Assembly (NCBI GenBank): GCA_902530325.1
Contig: CACAAB010000012.1
Location: 1 to 39,725, forward strand
Length of the DNA stretch: 39,725 nt
From: an uncultured SAR116 cluster alpha proteobacterium
GTDB lineage: Bacteria > Pseudomonadota > Alphaproteobacteria > Puniceispirillales > Marisalimonadaceae
Direction: 5' to 3'
Shown here piece after piece: positions 7,804-16,070 of the stretch. The notes below the pieces were generated by a model. It saw nothing but the letters and a program-made list of their open reading frames with translations, was not told the DNA's origin and made no database searches. Position 1 is the stretch's first letter. Every line of letters begins with the position of its first letter. The translations under genes and the position numbers were made by a program.

Positions 7804-8988
7804 TTATAACACTTCAAATAAACCAGCTGCGCCTTGCCCTCCTCCAATACACATTGTTACAACAGCATATTTGATTTTTCTTCTTTTGCCTTCCATTAAT
7901 GCATGGCCAACTAACCTTGCTCCACTCATTCCATATGGGTGACCAATAGATATAGAGCCTCCATTAACATTTAAGTTTTCATTTGGAATTCCTAATTTAT
8001 CCCTACAATAAATTACCTGCACTGCAAAAGCTTCATTTAGTTCCCATAATCCTATATCATCCATTTTTAAATTATTTTGCTTTAATAATTTTGGTATAGC
8101 ATAAACAGGACCTATACCCATCTCATCAGGTTCACATCCAGCAACAGCCACCCCATGACATATACCAATAGGATTTAAATTTCTCTTCTCTGCAAGTTTC
8201 ATAGACATCAAAACAGATGATGATGAGCCATCGGATAGTTGGCTTGCGTTTCCAGCAGTTATAAATGAGTTTTCACCCATTACTGGTTTTAAATTTCTTA
8301 AGGCTTCAATATCTGTACTTGGTCTATTACATTCATCCTTAGTAATTTCTACCTCTTCATAAAATGTTTGGTTACTTTCTAAATTTTTTAATGCTTTGGT
8401 TGTTTTAACAGGTATAATTTCGTTATTAAAATAACCATTGTTCTGAGCATCATATGTTCTTTGTTGACTTTGTAATGCGTATTCATCTTGTTTATCTCTA
8501 CTAATATTATAACGCTTTGCCACTACTTCTGCTGTATCAATCATACTCATATATATGGCAGGCTTGTTTTTCATGATCAACTTATCTTGAGATTTATATT
8601 TATTAGAAAATTCATTTTGAACTAATGAGATTGATTCAACACCACCAGCAACTACAACATCCATTTCATTACAAGCTATTTGCTTTGCACCAATTGCAAT
8701 AGCCATAAGTCCAGAAGCACATTGTCTATCAACACTCATACCCGGAACATGAACTGGCAGGCCAGATGAAATAGCTGACAGCCTTCCTATATTATATCCT
8801 TGACTTCCCTGCTGAACAGCAGCTCCTAAAATCACATCTTCTATTTCAGAAGGATCTAAGTCAGCTTTTTCTATTGATCCTTTTATAGAAAAACTAGCTA
8901 ATGTAGGAGCGTCTGTGTCATTAAATGCACCTCTGTACGCTTTCCCAATAGGCGTTCTAGCAGTTGATAAAATTACAGCTTGATCCAT
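7804..8988 (-). CDS. Thiolase family acetyl-CoA acyltransferase
   Basis: A 394-residue thiolase that either cleaves 3-ketoacyl-CoA with CoA (degradation) or condenses two acyl-CoAs. The complete catalytic set is present: nucleophilic Cys90 in 'DRQCASGLM', 'NEAFAVQ', His350 in '[10 protein letters not shown]', and Cys380 in '[10 protein letters not shown]'. Length is typical for the class. It is embedded between PhyH-family dioxygenases on the same strand with gaps of 24 and 21 bases, so it probably belongs to their operon. That context suggests the pathway passes through a CoA ester and ends in thiolytic cleavage, as expected after alpha- or beta-hydroxylation of an acyl chain. No matching acyl-CoA dehydrogenase or enoyl hydratase is in the cluster. 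Exact chain-length specificity cannot be read; symbols such as fadA, atoB or pcaF would be over-calling. Confidence 0.93.
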   Translation of the reverse strand: MDQAVILSTARTPIGKAYRGAFNDTDAPTLASFSIKGSIEKADLDPSEIEDVILGAAVQQGSQGYNIGRLSAISSGLPVHVPGMSVDRQCASGLMAIAIGAKQIACNEMDVVVAGGVESISLVQNEFSNKYKSQDKLIMKNKPAIYMSMIDTAEVVAKRYNISRDKQDEYALQSQQRTYDAQNNGYFNNEIIPVKTTKALKNLESNQTFYEEVEITKDECNRPSTDIEALRNLKPVMGENSFITAGNASQLSDGSSSSVLMSMKLAEKRNLNPIGICHGVAVAGCEPDEMGIGPVYAIPKLLKQNNLKMDDIGLWELNEAFAVQVIYCRDKLGIPNENLNVNGGSISIGHPYGMSGARLVGHALMEGKRRKIKYAVVTMCIGGGQGAAGLFEVL

Positions 8989-9009
8989 AAAATCCCCTTT
9001 TGTTATCTG

Positions 9010-9783
9010 TTAAATATATGTCAGGTTGTTTTTTCCTGAAATATCTCTGCCTCTCATATGATATATTTTTCTATCTTGATATTTGCTAGCATTTAATTTT
9101 GAAAATAAATTTTTATCTTTTACCATTTGATGGTCAAAAACACTTGATGTTGGCATAAAGCGCATTGTAATAGCTCGCCTTGCCATTGAAGAATTGTTTG
9201 CTTCAGATCCATGCACTAAATAAACATCATGTAATGAAATCTGTCCTCTTTTGAGTATCAAATTAACTGCATCTTTTTCGTTATATTCACTTTCATCAAG
9301 TTCCTGATTTAAAGTTAAATTTTTATTATCATTAATATTATGACTTTTAAGTTTTTTCTCTTTATGTGAACCTTTAATAAAACGCAAACATCCATTTTCA
9401 ACGTTTGCATCATCAATTGCCAACCATACAGTACACGTTGCTAAAGGTCTTATGGGCCAATATTGACCGTCTTGATGCCATGGAGTTGCATGACCGTTGT
9501 TTGCAGGCTTAGCAAAAAAGCTTGAATTCCATAAAGCAAAATCAGAACCTAAAATTTGTTCAACGTAATTCAAAATAATCTCATTTTTGCAAAATTCTAA
9601 AAAACTTTCATCATAATGCAAGATTGCAGGACAATAATTTTTAAATTCTGGATGTTTTGTCAATAATTCATCATGTCTTTCTCCAATTTTGTTAAGTATA
9701 TCCTCAGGCATTTTAAAGTCAGGGACAACATAACCATCATTCTCATATTGCTCTATTTGTAATTTGGACAACAATTTATTCAC
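9010..9783 (-). CDS. PhyH-family Fe(II)/2-oxoglutarate dioxygenase (cluster, divergent member)
   Basis: A 257-residue PhyH-superfamily protein, clearly more distant from the tandem pair than they are from each other. The triad is H103-Q-D105 ('TPWHQDGQYW') and H191 ('YLVHGSEANNSS'), with the 2-oxoglutarate arginine in 'ARRAITMRF' (about 202-203). The shared 'WHQDxQYWP', 'VENGCLRFIKGSH' and 'HGSEAN' motifs group all three cluster PhyH proteins together, suggesting related substrates. It is placed 21 bases upstream of the thiolase and 39 bases downstream of a TauD gene on the same strand. A function in oxidising the same compound series as its neighbours is inference. Confidence 0.88.
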   Translation of the reverse strand: MNKLLSKLQIEQYENDGYVVPDFKMPEDILNKIGERHDELLTKHPEFKNYCPAILHYDESFLEFCKNEIILNYVEQILGSDFALWNSSFFAKPANNGHATPWHQDGQYWPIRPLATCTVWLAIDDANVENGCLRFIKGSHKEKKLKSHNINDNKNLTLNQELDESEYNEKDAVNLILKRGQISLHDVYLVHGSEANNSSMARRAITMRFMPTSSVFDHQMVKDKNLFSKLNASKYQDRKIYHMRGRDISGKNNLTYI

Positions 9784-9822
9784 CTCACGCTAGTTAAATT
9801 ATTTTCAAATATAAAATACTAG

Positions 9823-10656
9823 TTAAAAAACCTTTTCACCTTCAAGCATTACTCTATGCATTACTCTTAATTGACTTGTATCATAATCTGAATTCGCTTT
9901 ATGCATAGTGCATCGGTTATCCCATATCACTAAATCACCTTTTTCATAATTATGACTATATTGATATTTTTCTTGAAATGAAAATTCATATAACTCATCT
10001 AACAACACATCACTTTCTATTTCATTTAATCCTTCAATATAATCTATCCTATTTGGATTAATATAGACTGATTTTTTGTTAGACATAGGATGTGTTCTAA
10101 TTAGTGGATGATCAACAGGAGGTGTTTCTAGTTCTTGTTCTTTTGATAGTTTTGCAACTTTTGAAACATTCCGTCTACTTTGCCATTTATGGATCGCTCG
10201 AGAAGTTGATATTTTGTTTTTTATTTTTGAAGGAAGATCATTATAAACAGAATAACAATTTATAAAATCTGTACCACCTCCGTTTTCTGGAAGAATTTCT
10301 GGATATATAAATGTCAAAGTTGCAGGTTTGTCTCTATAAGAATCGTCAGTATGCCAATGACTTGCATATACTGCAGGTTTGTTGTCTTTAGTTCTATTTG
10401 TGACAATTATAACCTCAGGAATATTTTCAATAGTTTCGTCTTTAACAAAATATTTTTTTGGAGTTCCAAATATCTTTGAAATCTCAACCAATTTTTTAGC
10501 ACTAAGATTTTGATTTTTTATGCATATAACTAAATGATCAGTTATTGCTTTGATTAATTTCTGTTTATCCTCATTAATTAATTTTTTGTTCAAATCTAAG
10601 CCAGTTATTTCAGCTCCCATTACATTTGAAAGTGATTTGATTTTAAAATCTGCCAT
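9823..10656 (-). CDS. TauD/TfdA-family dioxygenase, first gene of the dioxygenase-thiolase cluster
   Basis: A 277-residue Fe(II)/2-oxoglutarate dioxygenase. Visible residues are H102-T-D104 ('HWHTDDSY'), H252 in 'DNRCTMHKANSDYD', and candidate 2-oxoglutarate arginines R264 and R268. The 'SHWHTDDSYRDKPATLTFIY' stretch closely follows the TfdA/TauD pattern in which an aromatic-rich loop lines the substrate pocket. This is the 5'-most gene of the minus-strand run ending at 4135, and the 91-base gap before the upstream permease gene is the longest in the run, so a promoter probably lies there. A purine-rich GGGGGGTGTCATG-type sequence precedes the start on the minus strand and should serve as ribosome-binding site. 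It is clearly different from the other cluster TauD at 5237. Substrate unknown. Confidence 0.9.
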   Translation of the reverse strand: MADFKIKSLSNVMGAEITGLDLNKKLINEDKQKLIKAITDHLVICIKNQNLSAKKLVEISKIFGTPKKYFVKDETIENIPEVIIVTNRTKDNKPAVYASHWHTDDSYRDKPATLTFIYPEILPENGGGTDFINCYSVYNDLPSKIKNKISTSRAIHKWQSRRNVSKVAKLSKEQELETPPVDHPLIRTHPMSNKKSVYINPNRIDYIEGLNEIESDVLLDELYEFSFQEKYQYSHNYEKGDLVIWDNRCTMHKANSDYDTSQLRVMHRVMLEGEKVF

Positions 10657-10747
10657 GACACCCCCCTGTCATAAAAAATTATAAATTTATGCTAATAAAT
10701 AAATAAAAAATTACAAGAAGCTAAATACTTAAAGAATATAAAAAAAT

Positions 10748-13279
10748 TTAGAAATGAGACCTCAAAACAACTAATGGTTTTGACATAATCAAACCAATCA
10801 TTCTGAACAAACTAAATAAAGTGATTAAAAATGGGACTAATAATGACAAAACAAAAATCGTTATATAATCAAAATTTATCTCAATATTGAATACATAGTT
10901 TAATAAAACATAACTTACAAAAAATCCAATAATTAGAGAAACAACTGATGAAATTAGACCTATTATGAAATATTCTTTAAACCAAAGATAGGCTACTCTT
11001 CTTGGAGTAGCACCTAGTATTTTTAAAATAGCAACTTCATATAACTTGTCTTTTTTACCCACATCAATTATACCTGACAGGACTATTATACCAGAAAAAA
11101 GAGTTATTAGAGCAATAGAATTTATAATAATAATTAAAAGATTTAAAATTGACTTTATAGCTTTATAGCTTTCTTCAATAGAAATAGATGAAATATTTGA
11201 AAATTCAGAAACTATTTTTTCAACAAAATTATTATTTATGTTTTGTCCAATATTTTTTGTAGTTGCAATCCATGAATGAGGTGCATTTTCAATATTACTA
11301 TTACTTAATATAAATACAAAATTAATATCCATATTCTCCCAAATGATTTCCCTTGTATTAAAAATTTGAGCTTCAAAGTTTCTTCCAAGAATATTAAATT
11401 TAATTTCATCTCCAATTTTTAAATTCATACCTTTTGCAATTTTATCTCCAATGGAAACTAAAAGAGGTCCATCATAATTTTTAGGCCACCACTTACCAGA
11501 AATTAATTTAGTATTTTTAGGCATTTCATTACTCCAAGAAAATGCTCTATCTCTTCTTAAGACCCATTCAACTTCTTTATCTACTTTCAAATCTTGAACT
11601 GATTGACCATTTATCTGTAGAATACGTCCTCTTAACATGGGCTGTGAATTAAAACTGTTATCTCCTAAATATGATAAAGCGGCAGTCTTAATTTTTTCGA
11701 TTTGATGAGGCTGTATGTCAATTAAAAAATGGCTAGGTGCTTGTTGATTAATTGCATCGGTAATTCTTTTATCAAGACTTGATTCAATTATATTCAAGGT
11801 AATTAAAAGTGATAGTCCTATACTAAAAGAAATTACTATTGATCTTGCAAATGAGTTGCTTTTCGTAATTGCTTTTCTAATGTATTCAAATGTTGTTCCT
11901 AATCTGAATTTGATTTTTGACAAAATATAAAATATTAAATTTGTTAATCCATATATAAACACAAAAGAACCTGTCATTGATATCAAAATATAAAATGATA
12001 ATTTCTTATCATTAATCAAATTCATTGTTAAAACACATAAAAAACATATTAATAGAAAAATTATTCCCTTTATTTTATAAGATGATCTAATCAATGAATT
12101 CTCAGATGAGTTTCTTATTAGTTCGATTGGCTTAATTTTGTAAGTTTTTAAAAGAGGAATAATAGTAAATAAAATACATGTAATTAAACCATATAAGAAG
12201 CTAATAAAAATTGGTTCAAAAAAAATAGATGGTTCAAATGTATTAAAAATTTCCTGACTTATAATTGGAGAAAAGAGATATGGAATTGATATTCCTACAA
12301 TTATAGCAGGTATAATACTTATTAAAAATATGACTATAATTTGATTAAGATATATATTTAATACTTTTGAATTTTTTGCTCCCAATGACTTCATAATAGC
12401 TATATTTTTAGTTTTCTTAATTATATAACCCTTAACACCATTAGAAATTCCTACTCCAGAAATTAACAAAGTTATCAAACCAACTAATGAAATAAATATT
12501 GAGGTTCTTTCAACAAAATTATTAAAATTATTGGTAGTATTTTTAATACTTCTTATTGTGACATTTGTTCCTTGAACTAAATCATTTAAGTAAACTAAAT
12601 TTATTTTTTTATTATTATTTGGAATAAATTTTATTTTGTATTTTATCAATGAACCAGCCTTCAAAAGACCTGTTTCAATTAAGGACTCTCTAGAAAGCAA
12701 AACTCTTGGACCAAAGGTTGCAAAAGAGAACATTCGATCAGGTTCTTTTTCAATTATCCCATTAATTTTAAACTTAGATTTACCTAAATTAATTTGATCA
12801 CCAACATTAATACCAAGTTGGTCTTTTAAAGATTTATCAATTAAAATATTTTTTGTATTTTTTTTTGTATTTAAAGACAGTTTAAGTTCTTGATTAGGAG
12901 TAATTACAACTTTACCAATTAATGGGTAATTGTTATCTACAGCTTTTAATTCTACAATGCGACGCTTTATTTGAGATTGAGAGTTATAAGAAAGCATTGT
13001 TCTTAGCTCAATTATTTGAGTTGTTGTACCATTTTCTTCTAACCATTTTTTTATATTTTTTGGAAATTCTTGATAAGTGGTTGATAATTCAAAATTACCA
13101 CCAAGCATCTCAGCTCTTTTATTATTAACTTCTGATTTAAGGTTTTCGGAAATACTGCCGACAGCTGAAATAATAAATACGCCTAAAAAAATTGAGGCAA
13201 AAACAATTTTAAATTCATTGAACGATCCACGTAATTCTCTAAAAGATAAATTTAAGTTTTTTAAAATTTCTAGAAACAT
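10748..13279 (-). CDS. FtsX-like ABC transporter permease (YbbP type)
   Basis: An 843-residue inner-membrane permease. One N-terminal membrane helix (about 25-45) is followed by a MacB-like periplasmic domain, three FtsX-type helices (about 255-385, 'ISLVGLITLLISGVGISNGV' starting the first), a central helix pair (about 405-455), a second helix (about 478-500) with a second periplasmic domain, and three C-terminal FtsX helices (about 715-835). This duplicated architecture and the length match E. coli YbbP (about 800). The ATPase is encoded 9 bases upstream on the same strand, and a TesA-type esterase is divergent to it, the same trio as in many Proteobacteria. Such systems are thought to extract or move lipophilic molecules at the inner membrane; the real cargo is not established. 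Confidence 0.9.
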   Translation of the reverse strand: MFLEILKNLNLSFRELRGSFNEFKIVFASIFLGVFIISAVGSISENLKSEVNNKRAEMLGGNFELSTTYQEFPKNIKKWLEENGTTTQIIELRTMLSYNSQSQIKRRIVELKAVDNNYPLIGKVVITPNQELKLSLNTKKNTKNILIDKSLKDQLGINVGDQINLGKSKFKINGIIEKEPDRMFSFATFGPRVLLSRESLIETGLLKAGSLIKYKIKFIPNNNKKINLVYLNDLVQGTNVTIRSIKNTTNNFNNFVERTSIFISLVGLITLLISGVGISNGVKGYIIKKTKNIAIMKSLGAKNSKVLNIYLNQIIVIFLISIIPAIIVGISIPYLFSPIISQEIFNTFEPSIFFEPIFISFLYGLITCILFTIIPLLKTYKIKPIELIRNSSENSLIRSSYKIKGIIFLLICFLCVLTMNLINDKKLSFYILISMTGSFVFIYGLTNLIFYILSKIKFRLGTTFEYIRKAITKSNSFARSIVISFSIGLSLLITLNIIESSLDKRITDAINQQAPSHFLIDIQPHQIEKIKTAALSYLGDNSFNSQPMLRGRILQINGQSVQDLKVDKEVEWVLRRDRAFSWSNEMPKNTKLISGKWWPKNYDGPLLVSIGDKIAKGMNLKIGDEIKFNILGRNFEAQIFNTREIIWENMDINFVFILSNSNIENAPHSWIATTKNIGQNINNNFVEKIVSEFSNISSISIEESYKAIKSILNLLIIIINSIALITLFSGIIVLSGIIDVGKKDKLYEVAILKILGATPRRVAYLWFKEYFIIGLISSVVSLIIGFFVSYVLLNYVFNIEINFDYITIFVLSLLVPFLITLFSLFRMIGLIMSKPLVVLRSHF

Positions 13280-13288
13280 CCTGGTTAT

Positions 13289-13984
13289 TTATTTCACTAT
13301 TAAGCCATTATCTATTTTTATAATTTTATCGCACAACTTTGCCACAGACGTGTCATGAGTGACCAAAATTAATGTAGACCCAAAATCTTTTTTTAATTGG
13401 AAAATTAACTTGATCACATCTTCACTATTTTTTTTATCTAAATTCCCAGTTGGTTCATCAGCTATTAAAATTTCAGGATTTGATATTAAAGATCTTGCTA
13501 TAGCAACTCTTTGCTGTTCTCCACCAGATAGTTGGTGGGGATAATGAAAAATTCTATTTTTTAACCCTACTGCGGTTAACAACTCCATTGCCATTTTATT
13601 ATTTTTAAAATTACCTGATATCTCAATTGGTAAATTGACATTTTCAATAGCAGTCATTGAAGGTAAGAGGTTGAATGATTGAAAAATTACACCAATATTT
13701 TTAGATCTATATAAAGCCAAATCATCTTCTTTAAGATTATGTATAGGCAAATTGTTGAAAAGAATTTTTCCTTTAGATATCAGTTCCAAACCAGCAATAC
13801 ACATAATTAAAGTAGATTTTCCTGCTCCACTTTCACCAATTATACCAACACTTTCATTTTTAAAGATTTTTAGATTAATTCCTTTTAGAACATTTATTGT
13901 TTCAAATGTGCTTTTAAGATCTACATGAATATTTTCTAATTCAATCAGTTTTTTTTTATTTTCATTTTTCATTAGAGATGTCAT
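13289..13984 (-). CDS. ABC transporter ATP-binding protein (YbbA/LolD type)
   Basis: A 231-residue ATPase that powers the adjacent FtsX-like permease. Motifs are Walker A GESGAGKST (50-58), Q-loop Q102 in 'VIFQSFN', ABC signature LSGGEQQ (152-158), Walker B ILIADE (172-177) and the switch His in 'LVTHD'. The 'NLLPSMTAIENVNLPIEISG' region is typical of the LolD/MacB/YbbA group of FtsX-associated ATPases. The start ATG at 13984 is the first of three possible; residues 5 and others are alternatives because the conserved fold starts only at about 14. It is divergent from tesA with 63 bases between the two starts, so regulatory signals for both must be packed there. Confidence 0.93.
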   Translation of the reverse strand: MTSLMKNENKKKLIELENIHVDLKSTFETINVLKGINLKIFKNESVGIIGESGAGKSTLIMCIAGLELISKGKILFNNLPIHNLKEDDLALYRSKNIGVIFQSFNLLPSMTAIENVNLPIEISGNFKNNKMAMELLTAVGLKNRIFHYPHQLSGGEQQRVAIARSLISNPEILIADEPTGNLDKKNSEDVIKLIFQLKKDFGSTLILVTHDTSVAKLCDKIIKIDNGLIVK

Positions 13985-14047
13985 TTAAAAATTTGTGTTT
14001 TGAAAAAATAATCTTTCTAAAAGAAATTAATCAGGTTAAATAAAATT

Positions 14048-14677
14048 ATGAACTTTATAATTAGATTATTTTCTGCATTAATTATTACATTTTCTTATAT
14101 AGAACTTGCTTACTCAAAAACAACAAAAATTATAATTTTTGGAGATAGTTTAATTGCAGGATATGGATTAATTGTTGAAGATAATTTTGTAAATCAATTA
14201 AAGCTTAAAACTATAGAAAACAAAATAAACGATGTAACTTTGTTCAATAGTGGTGTTTCAGGAGAAACATCTACTGGCTTGTTAAATAGATATAAATGGG
14301 TTCTTGAAGATAATTATGACGGTGTAATTATTCTGATTGGTGCAAATGATGCTTTAAGAGGAATTGATCCAAGCTTAACAAGTCAAAATATCGAAAAAAT
14401 TTTAAGTTATCTAAAAGAAAAACAAATTCCAACCATGCTAATTGGTATGAAAGCACCCAATAATTTAGGAGAAATATATGTAAATGAATTTAATACAATA
14501 TATCCTAAGTTATCAAAAAAATATAATACAGCCTATTACCCTTTTTTTCTAAAAGATGTTGCTCTAAAGCCTTCATTAAATCAAAGAGACATGATTCATC
14601 CTAACAAAAAAGGCGTGAAAATAATTGTGAACAACTTTTTCCCATACTTTTTAGAATTTTATAAGAGTTTGAAATAA
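14048..14677 (+). CDS. tesA: Periplasmic GDSL/SGNH esterase, TesA-like (arylesterase/lysophospholipase)
   Basis: A 209-residue exported hydrolase of the SGNH family that cleaves esters or thioesters of acyl chains. Residues 1-23 form a signal peptide ending 'LAYS'. The four conserved blocks are all visible: G-D-S34-L with the nucleophile, G72 in 'SGVSGETS', G-A-N100-D, and D181-x-x-H184 in 'DMIHPNKKG'. Length fits E. coli TesA (208). It is divergent from the YbbA/YbbP-type transporter, the arrangement seen in many Proteobacteria, which strengthens the identification. The stop codon directly abuts that of the convergent small membrane-protein gene at 14678. Natural substrate is uncertain. Confidence 0.92.
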   Translation: MNFIIRLFSALIITFSYIELAYSKTTKIIIFGDSLIAGYGLIVEDNFVNQLKLKTIENKINDVTLFNSGVSGETSTGLLNRYKWVLEDNYDGVIILIGANDALRGIDPSLTSQNIEKILSYLKEKQIPTMLIGMKAPNNLGEIYVNEFNTIYPKLSKKYNTAYYPFFLKDVALKPSLNQRDMIHPNKKGVKIIVNNFFPYFLEFYKSLK

Positions 14678-14851
14678 TTACCGTCTAAAGATCAAAAACC
14701 TTACTATACGCAACAATCCTCTTAAAGCTATTGATCTAAAAAATGGGCTATTAAATAAAATTTTTAACTTATTTCTTATTTTGGGTAATTTGTTTTTAAA
14801 TAGCCACAATATTACAAATAATAAAATAAAAATTAATATTGTTTTAATCAT
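14678..14851 (-). CDS. Small single-pass basic membrane protein (57 residues)
   Basis: The open frame starts MIKTILIFILLFVILWLF: one strongly hydrophobic helix of about 16 residues, followed by a very basic, aromatic-rich tail (ending 'RIVRFLIFRR'). Its ATG overlaps the TGA of the upstream hydratase gene as ATGA (14848-14851), a sign of translational coupling and the main reason I call it real. Its stop abuts the tesA stop. The predicted orientation is N-out/C-in by the positive-inside rule. I do not recognise the family. The combination of start overlap, no waste sequence at either end and membrane-helix-plus-basic-tail content argues against a chance ORF; lack of homology information keeps confidence moderate. 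Confidence 0.6.
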   Translation of the reverse strand: MIKTILIFILLFVILWLFKNKLPKIRNKLKILFNSPFFRSIALRGLLRIVRFLIFRR

Positions 14852-15612
14852 TTTAAATTAAGGCTAATTTCACCCAATTCACCAAAATTAGCAGTCACAA
14901 TATCACCTGTAATAATCGGTATTGGTTTAGAGCACGTTCCTGTTGAGACTATCATATCTTTTTCAAGTAAAATATTATTTTGAGATAATTCGTTCACCAA
15001 CCAAGTTAATGCAATTTTAGGATCTCCTAATACGTTAGATCCAATCCCTTGATGTACAAATTTTGAATTTGATATTGAAACTTTATGATTAGAAAAATCT
15101 ATATCTTTCCAGTCCACATCAACAGGTTTAGAAAAAACAAATTGATCAGCACATGCATTGTCAGCAATAAGACTTAGTTCTCCAACTGTAGAGAAGTTAT
15201 TGAACCTAGAGTCAGGCAATTCAATTGCTAAATGTAAGGTTTCAACTAATTCCATTACTTCTTCTACTTTGTAATATGACTTGTTTGGTTTTATTTCAGT
15301 TCCAATTTTAAAAGCAAATTCAGGTTCAGCAACTGCCATCTGATTACTTCCTAATATTAGATTACTGTTTGGAATTTTTGCCTTTTCTTTGAAAATTCTA
15401 CCCGCTAAAGGACCTGAAACTCCTATATGATTTTGACCATCTTTGCTAGTGGCTGCTATTTTCCAACCTAATATTTTATTTTCACTTATAATTTCAATTT
15501 GCTCTTGAATTTTATAAGCATCTCTTCGTGAATTAGGCTTCATCCTATCTGACAAAGAATCTAATTTTTTACCTTCATTCCAACTTTTCCAAATTAATTT
15601 TGCAACTTCCAT
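14848..15612 (-). CDS. 2-keto-4-pentenoate hydratase / fumarylacetoacetase-fold protein (MhpD-like)
   Basis: A 254-residue cytosolic enzyme of the hydratase/decarboxylase group that adds water to 2-hydroxy-2,4-dienoates, or decarboxylates similar 2-oxo acids, with a divalent metal. The metal-binding acidic residues are visible as E96-P-E98 ('VAEPEFAF') and E131 ('AIELPDSRF'). The N-terminal 'DAYKIQEQI' helix, 'GWKIAATSK' and the glycine-rich 'GPLAGRIF' are characteristic. Length is close to E. coli MhpD (269). Meta-cleavage dioxygenase and aldolase partners are not nearby, so a complete aromatic meta-pathway is not supported here. Its TGA overlaps the start of the 57-residue membrane protein. 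Confidence 0.85.
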   Translation of the reverse strand: MEVAKLIWKSWNEGKKLDSLSDRMKPNSRRDAYKIQEQIEIISENKILGWKIAATSKDGQNHIGVSGPLAGRIFKEKAKIPNSNLILGSNQMAVAEPEFAFKIGTEIKPNKSYYKVEEVMELVETLHLAIELPDSRFNNFSTVGELSLIADNACADQFVFSKPVDVDWKDIDFSNHKVSISNSKFVHQGIGSNVLGDPKIALTWLVNELSQNNILLEKDMIVSTGTCSKPIPIITGDIVTANFGELGEISLNLK

Positions 15613-15653
15613 TTATAAAAAATTCCTTACTAATCAAAAATCTTAATAATTTT

Positions 15654-15818
15654 TTATTTATTTGTATCATTAAAGTTTTTGAATAGTATTTTATACAAAC
15701 TTGATTTTGAACTACTTTGAATATTCCACTTTTTTTTTAATAATCTATAGAGATACAAACATCCTATACCTATCAATAAATATAAAATAGCTGATGGATC
15801 TTCCATGTATATACTCAT
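15654..15818 (-). CDS. Possible small membrane protein (54 residues)
   Basis: An open frame in the otherwise gene-free stretch between the hydratase and the MATE gene. It starts MSIYMEDPSAILYLLIGIGC and so has a single membrane helix (about 10-25), followed by a basic tail rich in K and S. A second in-frame ATG lies at residue 5. The ribosome-binding site is weak (GGATAAT about 13 bases upstream on the minus strand). It ends 41 bases before the hydratase start on the same strand, so it could be a leader gene. Composition is more protein-like than the flanking AT-rich sequence, but with no known family and a weak start I treat it as tentative. Confidence 0.33.
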   Translation of the reverse strand: MSIYMEDPSAILYLLIGIGCLYLYRLLKKKWNIQSSSKSSLYKILFKNFNDTNK

Positions 15819-15972
15819 AATAATTTTTTTATTATCCTAATTTCATATTTTAACTAAGTTTAGTCAAGAAAAGTATTGTATTAAATTATCGAGTTTCAAA
15901 AAGCCTTATTATTTATTATATTCTTTCAACTCATCATTTCACTTTAATTTTATTTTGTGTTAATAAAAAAGC

Positions 15973-16050
15973 ATGAAAGTTGTTGTTGGTATTTTTTTAT
16001 TCTTTTGTGTGCTGAATATAGCTATGTATTCTATGTCTTTTTTTGGATAG
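15973..16050 (+). CDS. Possible 25-residue hydrophobic peptide
   Basis: A short frame encoding MKVVVGIFLFFCVLNIAMYS plus a few residues, i.e. one basic residue and then a continuous hydrophobic helix. No clear Shine-Dalgarno sequence precedes it, and it is convergent with the MATE gene, whose end is 20 bases away. Hydrophobic micro-ORFs arise easily in T-rich DNA. Reported because the rest of 15819-16070 holds nothing else I can assign. Confidence 0.2.
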   Translation: MKVVVGIFLFFCVLNIAMYSMSFFG

Positions 16051-16070
16051 TCAAAAAATCCATAAATATG

